Origin: Linyphia triangularis
Lineage: Eukaryota; Arthropoda; Arachnida; Araneae; Linyphiidae
Length of the DNA: 64,000 nucleotides
NCBI GenBank assembly: GCA_963978545.1
Contig: OZ021727.1
Coordinates: 19,685,943 to 19,749,942 of the forward strand
Direction of reading: 5' to 3'
Shown: positions 23,601-35,734 of the stretch, in pieces
How the letters are laid out: each line of letters begins with the position of its first letter
Position numbering within the stretch: the stretch's first letter is position 1
Translations under genes and position numbers: made by a program
Notes under the pieces: generated by a model
Seen by the model: only the letters and a program-made list of their open reading frames with translations
The model's database searches: none
Told to the model about the DNA's origin: nothing

Positions 23601-25772
23601 TGTGTCATTTTACCGCCAAAATCTAACAAACGAGCTCAGGCTGCAAATTAAAAAATATATATATAAAGAGCGCAGTAAGCAGACATTTTTGTGTTTATGG
23701 CCTTTTCGAAACATTTAGAATCGAATAAAAAAAAAAAAAAAATGGGGAATTGTCCATTATACAGAATAAAATTAAATGGAACTTTAAACCAAATATGTCA
23801 CTATTTACAATTATATACAGAAAATTTGTGTAGCAATATCAAAACTCAAATGATTTGAAAACAAGAATCATTTAGAAGGCTTTCATTTGCTAGCGTTCGT
23901 TTCTCTAAGCGTCAAACACTGGGATCTATATACAAAATGACTGGTCTCTGCAACACGGGGTTATTCAGATATATTATTTCTGGATGAGGTTTTTTTTTTT
24001 TATTATTATTTTGATCCCTTTTTACCCTTCAAATGATAATTTAAAAGTTAAAGAACGTTTCTGACGAATTGCTTGTTTAAAATTGCACATAGTGTTATTT
24101 GTTTAAAAATCGATTTTAAAATAAACCAAAAATAATTTTTAAAAAAGTTGGGGGATAGTGTCACAATACACAGTAGATGGCAGAACTAAAGAAAAGAAAA
24201 AATTGTAATTAAGTACCTCAAAGAAACTAAAAAAAATCTTATATTTCTCAGCATTATAATACAATATCTCTAATGAACTTCCGATAAAGTACTCATATCT
24301 GTAACCAAAAAACTTCATAGAGGTTTTTTGACTGCATTTTATGTTTTAAATAAAGCCTTTCGAAAGATGCTAAGAATTGCTGGGGGTCAAGACTAAAAAA
24401 ATAAAAACCTGGTGTTACTCGGAACGGTATTTCGTGAGACTCTGCCAAAGAAGATGAAACATCAATATGTTAGCTGACTATTGTTGGATGCTCAAGCGGG
24501 ACACAAAAAATTAAAAGCGGAAGAAAGTTAAGGAGTATTCAAGAAAAGAAGAAAAGGTTTCATAGACATAAAGAGTTATAATAAACATGATTTAGTTCAA
24601 CGTAATAGAACGATATTTTTCTCCCCCCCCCCCCCATTATTTTTATGCTTTTTTCATGCAAGCACCCATAGTATTTTACAGAAAAACTGTAAGTCATGGA
24701 GGGAAATGGATATCATTTTTGTATTCAGTGGACTGGGCAAAACAATATTTACCAAAAACATCACAGGCTGCAAACGGGTCTACTGGGATTAACTTTAACA
24801 ACACCAATAATCGTAAACATTATTATCAGTCGTCATCCCATATTTACAATCAGCTTCACAGATCCTAACTGAGTTATCCCGGACTACTATTCTCTCTCTC
24901 TCTCTCCCCCCCCCCCCTCTCCACCCTCCGCTATTGATCTTAGTTCTCCAACAAACATTCAAAGATATATAATGCTTAGTCGTGATGACGATGGCATGGT
25001 TGGAATGTCGCATATTTACGCGCGCTCTCGTTTCCTGAAACTTGAGAACGGGGCCGGAATCTAATATGGGTGATCTTTTAATTGCGTAGGAGAACGCGAG
25101 AGAGAGAGATGTTGTTGAATCTAACTGGAAATGATAGAAGGATTTTGAAAACACCTTTAAGGGGAGTTTAAACCTTTTGATGGCAACAAAAACAACTTTT
25201 TTTTTAACGTAATGTTCGATATTTTTTAAAATCAAACTTACTTTATATTTTTAAAATTAATATTTTTATCCAGTACAAATTTTAATTCCTTCTTGAAAAA
25301 CGATGATTATTTTAGACATAAGTATTTTTTTAAAAAAAGTTATGAAGTAAAACGTAATAGGGGAAAATTTAGAAAATAAAATCTTTCCGTCTAAGTTTTC
25401 CACAAGATATTTTATTAAGTTTTTGGAATTAACTTAATATTAATAATGGAAATTAAAGCTAATTTATGGGTTTATTCACTAGGACAGAATTATCCTTTTA
25501 TACAATATAAAACATATTTTTATTTAATAATAAAATTTAAATTTAAAATTTTTCTCAAATTATAAACGCCATTTTATTAAAAACTTGTCATCTAAGTTAT
25601 TAATTCCTGCCTTAGAAAATGTAAAACTACCATCTGTATGCTCATAATTTTTTTTAAATGATAGGAAAATAACTTTTTTTTAATAATGTGGGTAACTTAT
25701 ATTCATAATTTTTTTTTCTTAAGTTGCCATCATTACGTTTCACTTGATAACTTAAAAAAAAAAAAAAAAAAG
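23601..25772. other. Unannotated stretch with simple repeats
   Basis: A poly-C tract lies at about 24622-24635 and a (CT)n/poly-C tract at about 24889-24918. A TTAAGGGG start resembling the TTAA elements lies at about 25158, but no matching other end was found. The 70-aa and 146-aa frames overlapping 24656-25235 span the CT tract and are not credible. Confidence 0.45.
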
Positions 25773-26293
25773 CATTTCTGAAGAATGACATTTTGGTGTT
25801 ATAATGACTTTACGCCAACGGTCATAACTTCATTATAAATGGTCCGATTTACAAAATTCTAATTTTGTTTGGTAGACAATAGTTGTGAATGTGTTTTCTA
25901 CTAGAATCTAATATAGATTGTTATAAACACATTTTTATTTATTTTTTAAACTTAATTTTTTTATGTAAACTATGTATTTTTGAAACTTTTTATTTAAACA
26001 ACTTATAATTAAATAAATATTGTAGCCAAATTTACAATTCTTTATGGAAACATGCGTCAATATAATACCTTTTATTTGCAATAAAAATCATACGTCTAAG
26101 TCAATTACATGTTCATTTAAGTCCGTTCTAATAATGTCCAAATTAGTCATTTTAATTGCAATTAGCTAATTAAAAAATTAATGGAAAAAAGTTTATACAA
26201 AAAAATGCATAATTTTTAATTCTGATATACTACCAAAAAGTTTGAAATTATAACATAAAAATGAAAGAAAATCATCTCAATTGTATATGTATA
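25773..26293 (+). repeat. TTAA-type element, family P4, copy 3 (5'-truncated)
   Basis: Begins after a poly-A run with CTGAAGAATGACATTTTGGT and continues collinear with family P4 to TTGTATATGTATAATACC. The left terminal repeat is missing. Confidence 0.65.
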
Positions 26294-26522
26294 ATACCAT
26301 CGAAGGACTCTATTCATAAGAACTACAGTTTACAGCGCCACCTGTTGGTAAGATTTCTAACTAATTTTAAAAATTCAGTATAATATTTTTACAGCTTTCT
26401 AAATATCTTTAACTTTTTGTTTCATTATTCTACCGACCTATGTTTTTAAGATATTTCATTTTAAAATCTTGGAGTCCTTCGCTATTTACCCTGTACAGCT
26501 GTAGAAAATAAATCAGCATGTA

Positions 26523-27020
26523 CACTATCTACCAATAAGTAATTGGACACCTGTGATAAAAGAGATAAACACAATTTATTCAAATTCAATAGGTGGTTGA
26601 GCCTCCACCTAAGGCAATTACAGTACTTACACTCCGGGGCATGCTTTCCGCAAGTGTTTGGATGATGTTCTTTCACCGATTTTGGACGGTTGCTGCACTC
26701 CTTAATTCGACGATCTTACTCGTCCCAGAGGTGTTCCATAGGATTCACGTCTGGACTCTGAGCAGGCCAGTCCAGTCGGTTCAGCTCGCTGCCATCATAC
26801 TAATCCATGGTGGACCTCGCAACATGACAAGTTGTCATATTGGAAGTAACAATGATCCAACCCATAAAATTGCCACAGCGTAGTGAGCACGTAGTTATCT
26901 AGATTAGTGGAGTAGTAGTCAGCGTTGAGCCTACCATGAATTGGGATCAAGGGTGACGTAGATCAGGACTGCAGACATTCTCAATTGCATGAGTGTCCAA
27001 ATACTTATTGGTAGATAGTG
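26523..27020 (-). mobile_element. Tc1/mariner-superfamily element, internally deleted
   Basis: TA dinucleotides (26521-26522, 27021-27022) flank inverted ends CACTATCTACCAATAAGTAA and, from the right, CACTATCTACCAATAAGTAT. The next bases (TTGGACAC) also match. A Tc1-type transposase remnant lies inside on the minus strand. At 498 bp it is far below the roughly 1.3-1.7 kb of an autonomous Tc1-like element. Confidence 0.88.
26590..26940 (-). pseudogene. Tc1-like transposase C-terminal remnant
   Basis: Minus-strand translation gives RLNADYYSTNLDNYVLTTL, then WQFYGLDHCYFQYDNLSC around the second catalytic Asp, then, after a frameshift near 26822, LDWPAQSPDVNPMEHLWDE with the third catalytic acidic residue, followed directly by a stop. 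The first catalytic Asp and the N-terminal helix-turn-helix domains are absent. The intact enzyme is a DDE transposase that cuts and pastes at TA. This copy is dead. The 96-aa plus frame and 64-aa minus frame over it are shadows or pieces. Confidence 0.85.
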
Positions 27021-27022
27021 TA

Positions 27023-28108
27023 TACGTTATGCAAGGATTTTTTAAGAATCGTAAATGCGGCATTTCGATAATTAGAAAGTACTAAATGAAGGTTCATAAT
27101 TAACTAGTGCCAATGATGGACTACGACATTTTTATTACACACACCTTGTAAAACTTAGCGAACTTTATTCTAAAGAAACTGTTTTTCTTTGAGGAAGAAG
27201 GTTGCAAATTTGTGTACGGAATATTTACAGATTTCTTTTTAAAAACATTTCTTGGAAGCTCGTTTAAACGACTTAGTTCAATTTTTTTTTTAGCTTTTAC
27301 TCTTTGGCAAAGCTCTTATTGTGTAGTTAATTTTTAGCGAATAAATTCGTGGATGTGTGTTTTTTATTTACGTTTTAGGATATTATAAACAAAGGACTTT
27401 GTCTGTTTAGTCTTTTATAACTTCATATCCAGACATTTCACTAACATTTCAAAACAATTATTTGTTTTTCTCAGAAAAGAAATATGAATTCCTCGGAGTA
27501 TGGTTAAGTATAATAAAAACATAGAAAAACAATAAGGAACTTGATTGTTTTATTCGAAGCTATTGAGTTTTGAGGAATGCTAATTTATATTTTAACATCA
27601 AAAGAATGCGATTTTTATTTTTAATTTAAAACTGTTTACCATTAACTCGACTTACTAAAAAGAATATGCATAGATATTAAAAGAATTGAACTAAACAAAG
27701 AAATGCTTGTTTAAGAATTATTTTCCGTTTTTAAATTTTGATGATTTGGAAGTATCTTAAAGAATATGGTAGTATTATATTGTGTTTGTTTTTTACTATC
27801 AGCATGGTATTAACTATTTGATAGTAATTGTTAAACATTAAAACCAACCTGAAAAAGTTTTTTTTTTAATGTTTACATATTTTTTATATATAACACGAGA
27901 AAATTTTCGGCATTGTGCTTTTAGTATTAAACATTTTGCAAAATTTTTTTTTTTTTTTTTTTTTTTGATAACCGTAATAATAAAGAAAATTATTAAAAGT
28001 GAGATAAATTTACTGCTATTTTTCTAAAATACATAAAAAAAAAAATTGCAAAGAAACTTTTCACTTACTTCAAAATCGTTCACATCTCACACAATAAGTA
28101 CAAAACTT
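27023..28108. other. Unannotated AT-rich stretch
   Basis: Long T and A homopolymers (for example 27944-27966). No coding or repeat partner seen. Confidence 0.4.
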
Positions 28109-28122
28109 ATATTGCGTATAAG

Positions 28123-28250
28123 TTGGTTGGTTGTTTTCAGATTATCTGGCGCCTTCAGCAACGCTAGGGCTATAATGTGCCGAAACATTCGTCATTAGAC
28201 AAGTCAACATACATTTACAAACACCCATGCCTAACACGGGACTCGAACCC
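28123..28250 (-). mobile_element. tRNA-derived SINE, copy 3, 5'-truncated
   Basis: Perfect 14-bp TSD ATATTGCGTATAAG (28109-28122 and 28251-28264). On the minus strand it starts within the B box (GGGTTCGAGTCC) and runs to the AACC tail. The tRNA-like head is missing. A TSD directly around a 5'-truncated copy is the signature of incomplete target-primed reverse transcription. Confidence 0.92.
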
Positions 28251-28264
28251 ATATTGCGTATAAG

Positions 28265-28598
28265 AATCGAGTATATGGAAAAACGAGTAAAAACATATCG
28301 GAATTGAATTATGAGCGAAGGAAATTTTCTTAAACAAATCTTACAAACACATATTAAATTAATAATAGAGCAATACGTACTCTAGAGTGCTTATCTTAAA
28401 CCCTGGCCTGTATATTAGTGATCACTTCTCAATAAAGTATATCGAAAATTTATTTTTCAAAATATTAAACGAATACCCACACTCACAAAATTAAAAGGAA
28501 GTGGCCCAATGGTTTAAGGTATTTATAAATTTTATCAACCGTTCCATATACTGTGAAAGTGCTATAGCATTTGCCATACATATCCATAATTATACATT
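28265..28598. other. Unannotated stretch
   Basis: Nothing recognised. Confidence 0.4.
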
Positions 28599-29838
28599 AA
28601 AAACAAGATACCATGTCCTCCAGAAAAGACAAACTTTAGGTTATGCAGTAGCGGTGTGAATAGACGATACTTCCAATTATTGTAATTAAACAAGATACCA
28701 TGTCTTCCAGAAAAGACAAACCTTAGGTTATGCAGTGGAGCTATGAATAGAAGATACTCCCAATTATTGTAATTGCTAGAAAAAACTGAGGATTAACGGA
28801 TATGACCCTCAGAGGGTTAAAAACAAGTTACCATGTCTTCCAAAAAAAGACAAACCTTGGGTTATGCAGTAGAGGTATGAATAGAAAATATTCCTAATTA
28901 TTGTAATTGCTGGAAAAACAGGGGATCAAAGGACGTATATATACGCCCATGACCCTCAGAGGGGTTAAAAACAAGATACCATGTCTTCCAAAAAAGACAA
29001 ACCTTGGGATATGCAGTAGAAATATGAATAGAAGATACTTCCAATTATTGTAATTAAACAAGATACCATGTCTTCCAAAAAAGACAAACCTTGGGATATG
29101 CAGTAGAAATATGAATAGAAGATACTTCCAATTATTGTAATTAAACAAGATACCATGTCTTCCAAAAAAGACAAACCTTGGGATATGCAGTAGAAATATG
29201 AATAGAAGATACTTCCAATTATTGTAATTAAACAAGATACCATGTCTTCCAAAAAAGACAAACCTTGGGATATGCAGTAGAAATATGAATAGAAGATACT
29301 TCCAATTATTGTAATTAAACAAGATACCATGTCTTCCAAAAAAGACAAACCTTGGGATATGCAGTAGAAATATGAATAGAAGATACTTCCAATTATTGTA
29401 ATTAAACAAGATACCATGTCTTCCAAAAAAGACAAACCTTGGGATATGCAGTAGAATTATGAATAGAAGATACTTCCAATTATTGTAATTAAACAAGATA
29501 CCATGTCTTCCAGAAAAGACAAACCTTGGGATATGCAGTAGAAATATGAATAGAAGATACTTCCAATTATTGTAATTAAACAAGATACCATGTCTTCCAA
29601 AAAAGACAAACCTTGGGATATGCAGTAGAAATATGAATAGAAGATACTTCCAATTATTGTAATTAAACAAGATACCATGTCTTCCAAAAAAGACAAACCT
29701 TGGGATATGCAGTAGAAATATGAATAGAAGATACTTCCAATTATTGTAATTAAACAAGATACCATGTCTTCCAGAAAAGACAAACCTTAGGTTATGCAGT
29801 AGAGGTATGAATAGAAGATACTCCCAATTATTTTTAGA
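28599..29838. repeat. 87-bp minisatellite, about 13 units
   Basis: The anchor CATGTCTTCC recurs at exactly 87-bp steps from 28981 to 29764 (ten nearly identical units). Three diverged units upstream are spaced 87, 133 and 148 bp, because two carry 46 and 61 extra bases, both ending in GACCCTCAGAGGGGTTAA-like text. Since 87 is 29 codons, minus-strand frames stay open: 28894-29844 (316 aa, 29-residue repeat with LLFIFLLHIPRFVFF) and a second frame of 156 and 108 aa. No codon start, homology or splice evidence supports a protein. I treat these frames as a by-product of the repeat. Confidence 0.95.
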
Positions 29839-31140
29839 AGACATATATAGATCATTTCATCTGAACAACCTAATGCATCATAAGACGAAGATCGATCAAT
29901 CAATCTGTCTTACTTTCAATAATATTAACCTGATAATAGTATAATGGTCATGAAACTCCTGCACTAAGTGATGGGCATATGTGAAGTTTATTCATTTACC
30001 ATGTATGAAACGTTTATAATAGTCAATTCAGTACTGGTTATAAATTATGCTTTTTATAATGTTTCATGGATAGTTAACAGAGAGATAAAAATATGAATTG
30101 ATCACCACAATACCCCAAAATACTAATTAAACAGCCTCTCCACAGCAATATCAGTACACTCACCATCCACAACGGTAGACTGTTATTAGAAAAGTTTTTT
30201 TTTTTTTTTTTTTTCATAAACGTTAAAAATATTTTAACAAAATTTTAAATAAACATTGAGAGATTTTAAATACAAGAATAATGCAATTTTTTCAAAAAGA
30301 GAATTTAGAATAAAACAAATAAATTTCCTTTAAAAATAAAAAACTGAAGAAGGGGGTTGGGGGGGGCCTCTGAAGATTATTCTTAGCATTTTCGTTTTCA
30401 TATCAACCACTAAATTCAGTTGTGTGGTAGAACACTAACAACACATAAAACAGTTTTTCTCTAGTTCTCGTTCATACACTAAAATATAAAAAAAAACGCG
30501 TAAATTTTCTTTATTCCACTCAAACTTAAACATTGGAAATATGCGATTTATAACCAGAATAAAGAAAAATATATATATATACACAGCGATGCGCGATTTA
30601 TAGAACACTAAAAACTTCAGAAAATACCCCCAAAGATTAGCATCCTCAATATTTTCAGCTCGCCCATCATCCCACAACGGTAGTTGCTCTCTAACCAACA
30701 ACAACACAAGCATTGTCTCTCCATCCTCTCTGCCCAAAGATCCTCATCCTTCCTCCGTTTCCATGACGACGCGAGGTGTAACGAGACATAAAATGAACCC
30801 TAACTCGATTGGGGCGTCCGTTCGCGACCCCCTCTTTACAGCTCCTCCCCCCTCCCCCCCCAGAACATAATGCACGGCGAAAGACTATTTCATACCTGGC
30901 AAATGTAATAGCGCGGAGGAATTTGTTTCAGATGCTAAAGAGATTGGCTTGGCACGAGTGTTTTCTACTTTATTTCTCGTTTTGGATCGGTGGATGGCAA
31001 CGTCAGTAGGTCTGGATATTATATGATTTGACAGCGATAGATATGCAACCGATGTACATATTTCTTTCTCTTGGGCGTTATGAAATAAAGATGTGGGACA
31101 TATATTTTATAGAATTCAAATGCCAAGTGTTGCTAAACTC
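29839..31140. other. Unannotated stretch
   Basis: A poly-G tract lies near 30355-30366. Region 30640-30860 is richer in GC. The 100-aa minus frame at 30435-30737 and the 66-aa frame at 30809-31009 have no motif. No repeat partner seen. Confidence 0.4.
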
Positions 31141-31475
31141 ATCGATATAAATAAACAACTGGATAGACTGCTTAACGCTGGGAAAATGAAGCCGTTGCCA
31201 GATGCCGTTGGTGGGATAAAAAAATACGGATTGCCGAGGATTGAAAATAAAATTTTGGGTTGTACACAGCAGAATTGTTATTAGTAGACCTTAATTAGTA
31301 ATAATGTGCAAAAAAATATATACTCTAGCATTTTACAAGGTTTTTCGCATTTCCGTCCAACTATAAAAGTGAACTGTGATTGGTTTAATCTTCCCACCAG
31401 CTTCGCAATCCCCGGCGCGTTTTTCTCTTTGCATTGACAATGGAGCAGTCTATCCAGTTGTTTATCTATATCGAT
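31141..31475 (+). repeat. Short TIR MITE family C, copy 2
   Basis: Perfect outer ATCGATATA...TATATCGAT ends, with ACAACTGGATAGACTGC at the left mirrored by GCAGTCTATCCAGTTGT at the right. Interior GGTTGTACACAGCAGAA and TCCCACCAGCTTCGCAATCC are shared with the other copies. The 63-aa frame is repeat-derived. Confidence 0.85.
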
Positions 31476-31702
31476 GGCTAAACTATGATAAAGATAGAAA
31501 GTTGTTAAGCGCTAAGGCACCCTTTGAAAAATTATCGATACAACAAACACTTTAATTTAATATACAGGAAATATTTAAAAAAAAAAAAAATTATTTTAAT
31601 ATTATGCAGATGAAAATTATTTCTGTTTATATATGAAATGGTAAAAAAAAAAATTAAATTTTTTTTTAATAAAGAACCTATTGAAAAGCTACTTTGCGTG
31701 TG

Positions 31703-31871
31703 GTTGGTTGGTTGTTTTCAGATTATCTGGAACCGTCAGAACACGAGGGGTGCGCAGAAACATTCGTCATTTGACAAGCCAACATACATTTACAAACATC
31801 CATGCCTAACACGGGACTCGAACCAGCAACCTCGCGGTCTAGAAGCTAGCACTCTAACCCCTATACCGTTT
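31703..31871 (-). mobile_element. tRNA-derived SINE, copy 4
   Basis: 14-bp TSD CTACTTTGCGTGTG / CTACTTAGCGTGTG (31689-31702, 31872-31885; one mismatch). Most of the tRNA-like head is kept, but the GCCGACC start is lost and the body has small deletions. It lies between two same-orientation family C MITEs. The 82-aa frame over it is not a gene. Confidence 0.9.
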
Positions 31872-31995
31872 CTACTTAGCGTGTGATTTTCAAAGTTGGA
31901 AATTCAGTGCATCATTTGGATCATCACTGAGCGCAGAGTTACCATCAATCAAAACGATTAGCTTCCTATTCATTAACATCGAGCCTATTCTGTCC

Positions 31996-32327
31996 ATCGA
32001 TATAAATAAACAACTGGATAGACTGCTTAACGCTGGGAAAATGAAGCCGTTTCCAGATGTCGTTGGTGGGAAAAAAAATACGGATTGCTGAGGATTAAAA
32101 ATAAATTTTGGGTTGTACACAGCAGAAATGTCAATAGTAGACCTTAATTAGTAATAATGTGCAAAAAAATATATACTCTAGCATTTTACAAGGTTTTTCG
32201 CATCCCCATCCAACTATAAAAGTGAACTGTGATTGGTTAATCTTCCCACCAGCTTCGCAATCCCCGGCGCTTTTTTCTCTTTGCATTGACAATGGAGCAG
32301 TCTATCCAGTTGTTTATCTATATTGAT
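31996..32327 (+). repeat. Short TIR MITE family C, copy 3
   Basis: Same structure as the copy at 31141-31475 and very similar in sequence and length. It lies 520 bp downstream in the same orientation. The right end is TATATTGAT. Confidence 0.85.
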
Positions 32328-33279
32328 GATTCTATCAGAGTGGGCTTGGGGTTTTGCATCTAATTTTAAATAGTAAAAACATACCTGGATTTATACGCTC
32401 ACGTCTAGATATCCTTTAATAATTCTAATTAAAACAATTTTGGCAACATGAAAGAGAGAGAAATTATTTCACAGCGTTACAGAAGGAGGCATGCAGTGAG
32501 TCAGTGATCAGCGTAACTCTATAGTAAAGATGCGACTTTTGTTTATAAATAGAGAAGATCAGAAAAGAAAAAAATTTCATGCAGAAAAAATAAATAGTTT
32601 GGTAGAATTGGCTTTTAAATTCTTGGTTACTATACAAGATTAGTTCATTTTCAAAACAGTAAGTTCTTAATTGTGTATCGTGTGACCTAGAGAGCGCACG
32701 TAAGACATTTGTTCATGGTTTCTATAAAAGATTAATTTATTTTGAATGGGGATACTACACCCTATTTTTTAATTTTTATTTAAATATATTAATTTTGAAA
32801 TCAATAAAAACAGCCGGAAACATGATGCAATCAAAAACGGTCGTGAAGTATTAAGGGCCTGGTGGCTGTGGATCTGTTTTGGCGCATGCGCAATCCCCTA
32901 CACTGACTTCGAGATTTCCCTTATTGACCATTTCGTTTGATAATTTTGAGAATTGGTTAATCATAATTGAGTTGTTTCGTATTTCGTATGATTTCAATTT
33001 GTAGAAATAGAAGAATTCCTAGTCAGTGTGTATATGGTTTGGCGCGGTTTTGAAAAGTTGGCGACAAGGCTAAAATGCTGCGTACCAATTATGCTGTAAT
33101 ACAATAACAATGGGAACTCGGTTAAGAGTGCATGATTATCACAAGTAAATGATAAAAAGTTTTTAAAAAAAAAGAGAGAAAAAAAAAAGGAGACTAATAC
33201 TCACATCAAAATGGTCTTCACAAACATGTCGAACCGATTGCTTCGATAAAGAAGCATTTTTCTGTTCATTCCTATTCTA
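32328..33279. other. Mostly unannotated, with a diverged repeat (family G piece)
   Basis: 32335-32400 resembles 47155-47225 (TTTGCATCTAATTTTAAATA shared). 32455-32525 resembles 58270-58325 (ACAGCGTTACAGA...GTCAGTGA...GCGT). Both look like pieces of one old dispersed family. The rest is featureless. Confidence 0.4.
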
Positions 33280-33840
33280 TTCATTGCAATACACCAACGC
33301 TTTCGGTTAATATGTGCTTTACGTTGCCCAATTGGCCCGTTTTGGAAATAACTTTTACATGTTCAGAAGGAAAAAATGGAGATGTCCTTCTTTTGCGTAA
33401 AACAGACAAAAATCCATCGTTGATGGGCGATGCTCAAAGGCAGAGAGCTTTTTGTTAAAGACACTAGTTTTCGACTTCTAAAGCTTTTATCGCATTTCTA
33501 CGGGAAATTCGGAGTTTCTCAGAGCTTTTAATCAAAATCGTTAGAACCGGTTTTAAGCAATTGCGGAAAAACTTGATTTTTTCATGATTTCATCCTTATG
33601 CGCATGTGTGATTTTGACGAAAACTTGAATGGTAGGTCCCATGGCTATTCGACTAACCCTCACACCAAATTTGAATATCGTAGGTCAATTCGTTCGGGAG
33701 TTATGCTGATCACATACACACAGACAGACATATTTTCCAGACCATTATTTCCAAGACGTGGAGAAATGCAAAAAAAAAAAACCCTTTTTTTTTTACCGAA
33801 TGCCCTTTTATTACCCTTTGTAAAAATATGGGTGATTGAA
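33280..33840 (-). mobile_element. Helitron-like element, family F, copy 2
   Basis: From about 33450 to 33840 this is collinear with the reverse complement of 4059-4450: GCTTTTATCGCATTTCTACGGGAA, CGGGAGTTATGCTGA, and the terminal GGGTGATTGA. The left boundary is approximate. The 88-aa and 72-aa frames here are repeat sequence. Confidence 0.55.
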
Positions 33841-35423
33841 ATAAACAACACAACTTTACTGTAAAGTTGAAGCGACATAATTTACGTGGAATTTACAATG
33901 CGAAGTTTTCTATGAATTCACCTTCACCTTTTATTTTGAAGTAAAATGGTATCAATTTACTTGATAACTTTTAAAAAAGTAAAATACTAAAAAATATTTA
34001 AGGAATATGTTACATTAAAACTTTTTTTTTTTTTTTTTGTTCGTTAAAAGAAAGTACTTTGATGCCATCAGACTTTAAGGTACTTATGAGTAAGTAACTT
34101 TATTTAACCTTTAATATTCTGCAATCTTATAAGAATTTTATTACTTCTCTTGAACTTTTATTAATAGATGGAATGGTCCCAGACAAAAATGTCACGTTTC
34201 TTCCAAATTGCTGTTAGAAATATTGGAACGCTTTTCCAAAACAATTGTTTGAAGAAATTTTTCGACTACGATTGTAGAATTTTGAAAAGATTTTAGATAT
34301 ATCCACAAAAAGGCTTCACTTAATCCCCACAGCCAATACTGTACTTTGGAATGACTGCACAGAATTTTAAGTAAAATTTTTGTTTTTTACATCACTTAAT
34401 ATGATAGCGCTGTTTTTTTGTTTTTTTTGTTTTTTTTAACCTTTTAAAGAATTCTTTGAGCATATATTAAATTGAAAAATTCAAGTGGTAAAAGTAAAAC
34501 AGCAGTTCAGTTGATTTTTTCTTTTATACTACAATAACTGTTTTGTCGTACAAACTTCGAAAATATGAACAATGTATTTTTAGTGGCAGCAGTGTTTTTC
34601 TAAAGTATGAGTTTTCGAAATTTTCCAACCATGTAGTGTTAAACTTAATGATGCTGAATTGAAAAGAATCGTTACAAATGCTTTTGTTTACTGTAACATT
34701 ACAATTTATAATTAATGCATACAATGAGTAAATAATTTGTTTTTCACACCTTTTCAATGCTTTCTTGGGACACTTCCCTTATTTAAAATAATGTCAGTTC
34801 TTCTTAGCATAGACTTTAAGAACTGTACTTTTCTGCACTGTTACCTTTTATTACTTTTTACAATGCTAAATGCTTCATTTTCTACACGAACATTTACTAG
34901 TTGAAGATGAATACTCTTTATATTTTGTTCAAATTCAGTTCTTTGCTCACATTCTAGTTTTTAAATAACATAGCCACTTCCTATCTTTAAAAAAATTTCG
35001 AATGCAGTGGTTGCTCTGAAAGTGCCTCGATATAACTCCACAAACATCTCTCAAATCGGATTGAGTACCAATATCTTCCTAAAAAAATAACTGAATCACA
35101 AGATTTGTTTTATTGTATTTACTAAAAACATAAGTAGTTTTATCTAATAAACACGAAAAAATTCCTCATCAATGCATTATCTGGTACAACGGGCAACAAC
35201 GGATATTGCTGATGCTTTACATTGCGATACAAATACGGGAACTAACTCACGTCGCAAATTCGTATATGCGCCAGATATCCGAGTGGACTTTGGTTTGAGT
35301 CTCAGTTTTTCTAAAAACTCTGCTTGGCTTATTCCTAGTAAACATGTCAAGGTCGCCAAGTGAATTTGGCTACAATTAAAGGACTATATGATGGTCCATC
35401 CACAAACATGCACCATTTTTATT
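33841..35423. other. Unannotated stretch with one compositionally distinct patch
   Basis: Mostly AT-rich. Bases 35172-35363 are open on both strands (63 aa on plus, 60 aa on minus) and richer in GC than their surroundings. I recognise no domain and no clear splice sites. It could be an exon or a repeat fragment; I make no gene call. Confidence 0.35.
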
Positions 35424-35433
35424 CGTATAGTTT

Positions 35434-35724
35434 TGTTTTGTTTTGGAACTACCGACTGTCTATTTCTGCCACTTATAAAGTACTTAACACAGCCAAATAC
35501 GTCTCATAATTTTGAGCATCTAGAAGAATACGAGATCGAAATCTTCTAGTATAAACCCCTCTCTCCGACCCCACCACACAAACGAGAGGACATTGAGTCC
35601 ACGTCAGATTTAATGTGCACCAGCCCCCATTATGTACACACCGAAATTTGGCGGACGGACGCCCGAACCCACAACCCTCCGGTTACGAGCTCGATACTCT
35701 ACCGCAAGGCTATCGGTGCCCATC
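35434..35724 (-). mobile_element. Second tRNA-derived SINE family
   Basis: On the minus strand it starts GGGCACCGATAGCCTTGCGG and carries an A box-like TAGCCTTGCGGTAGAGT and a B box-like GTGGGTTCGGGC. It ends with a TTTTG-repeat-derived tail at 35431-35445. The TSD CGTATAGTTT (35424-35433 and 35725-35734) is perfect over 10 bp. It is the only copy in the window and is unrelated to the six-copy SINE family. Confidence 0.8.
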
Positions 35725-35734
35725 CGTATAGTTT

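Noticed and set aside
24795..25235. 146-codon minus-strand frame
   Set aside because: It runs through a CT/poly-C tract giving Gly/Arg/Glu low complexity, with no recognisable domain.
25158..25772. Another TTAAGGGG-type element starting at 25158
   Set aside because: Only the left end is visible; no matching inverted end was found within 1.4 kb.
28599..29838. CRISPR array
   Set aside because: The 87-bp units are contiguous and identical without unique spacers, and the DNA is eukaryotic in character.
28894..29844. 316-codon open frame on the minus strand
   Set aside because: It is produced by an 87-bp tandem repeat (29 codons); two other frames are also open and there is no homology or splice evidence.
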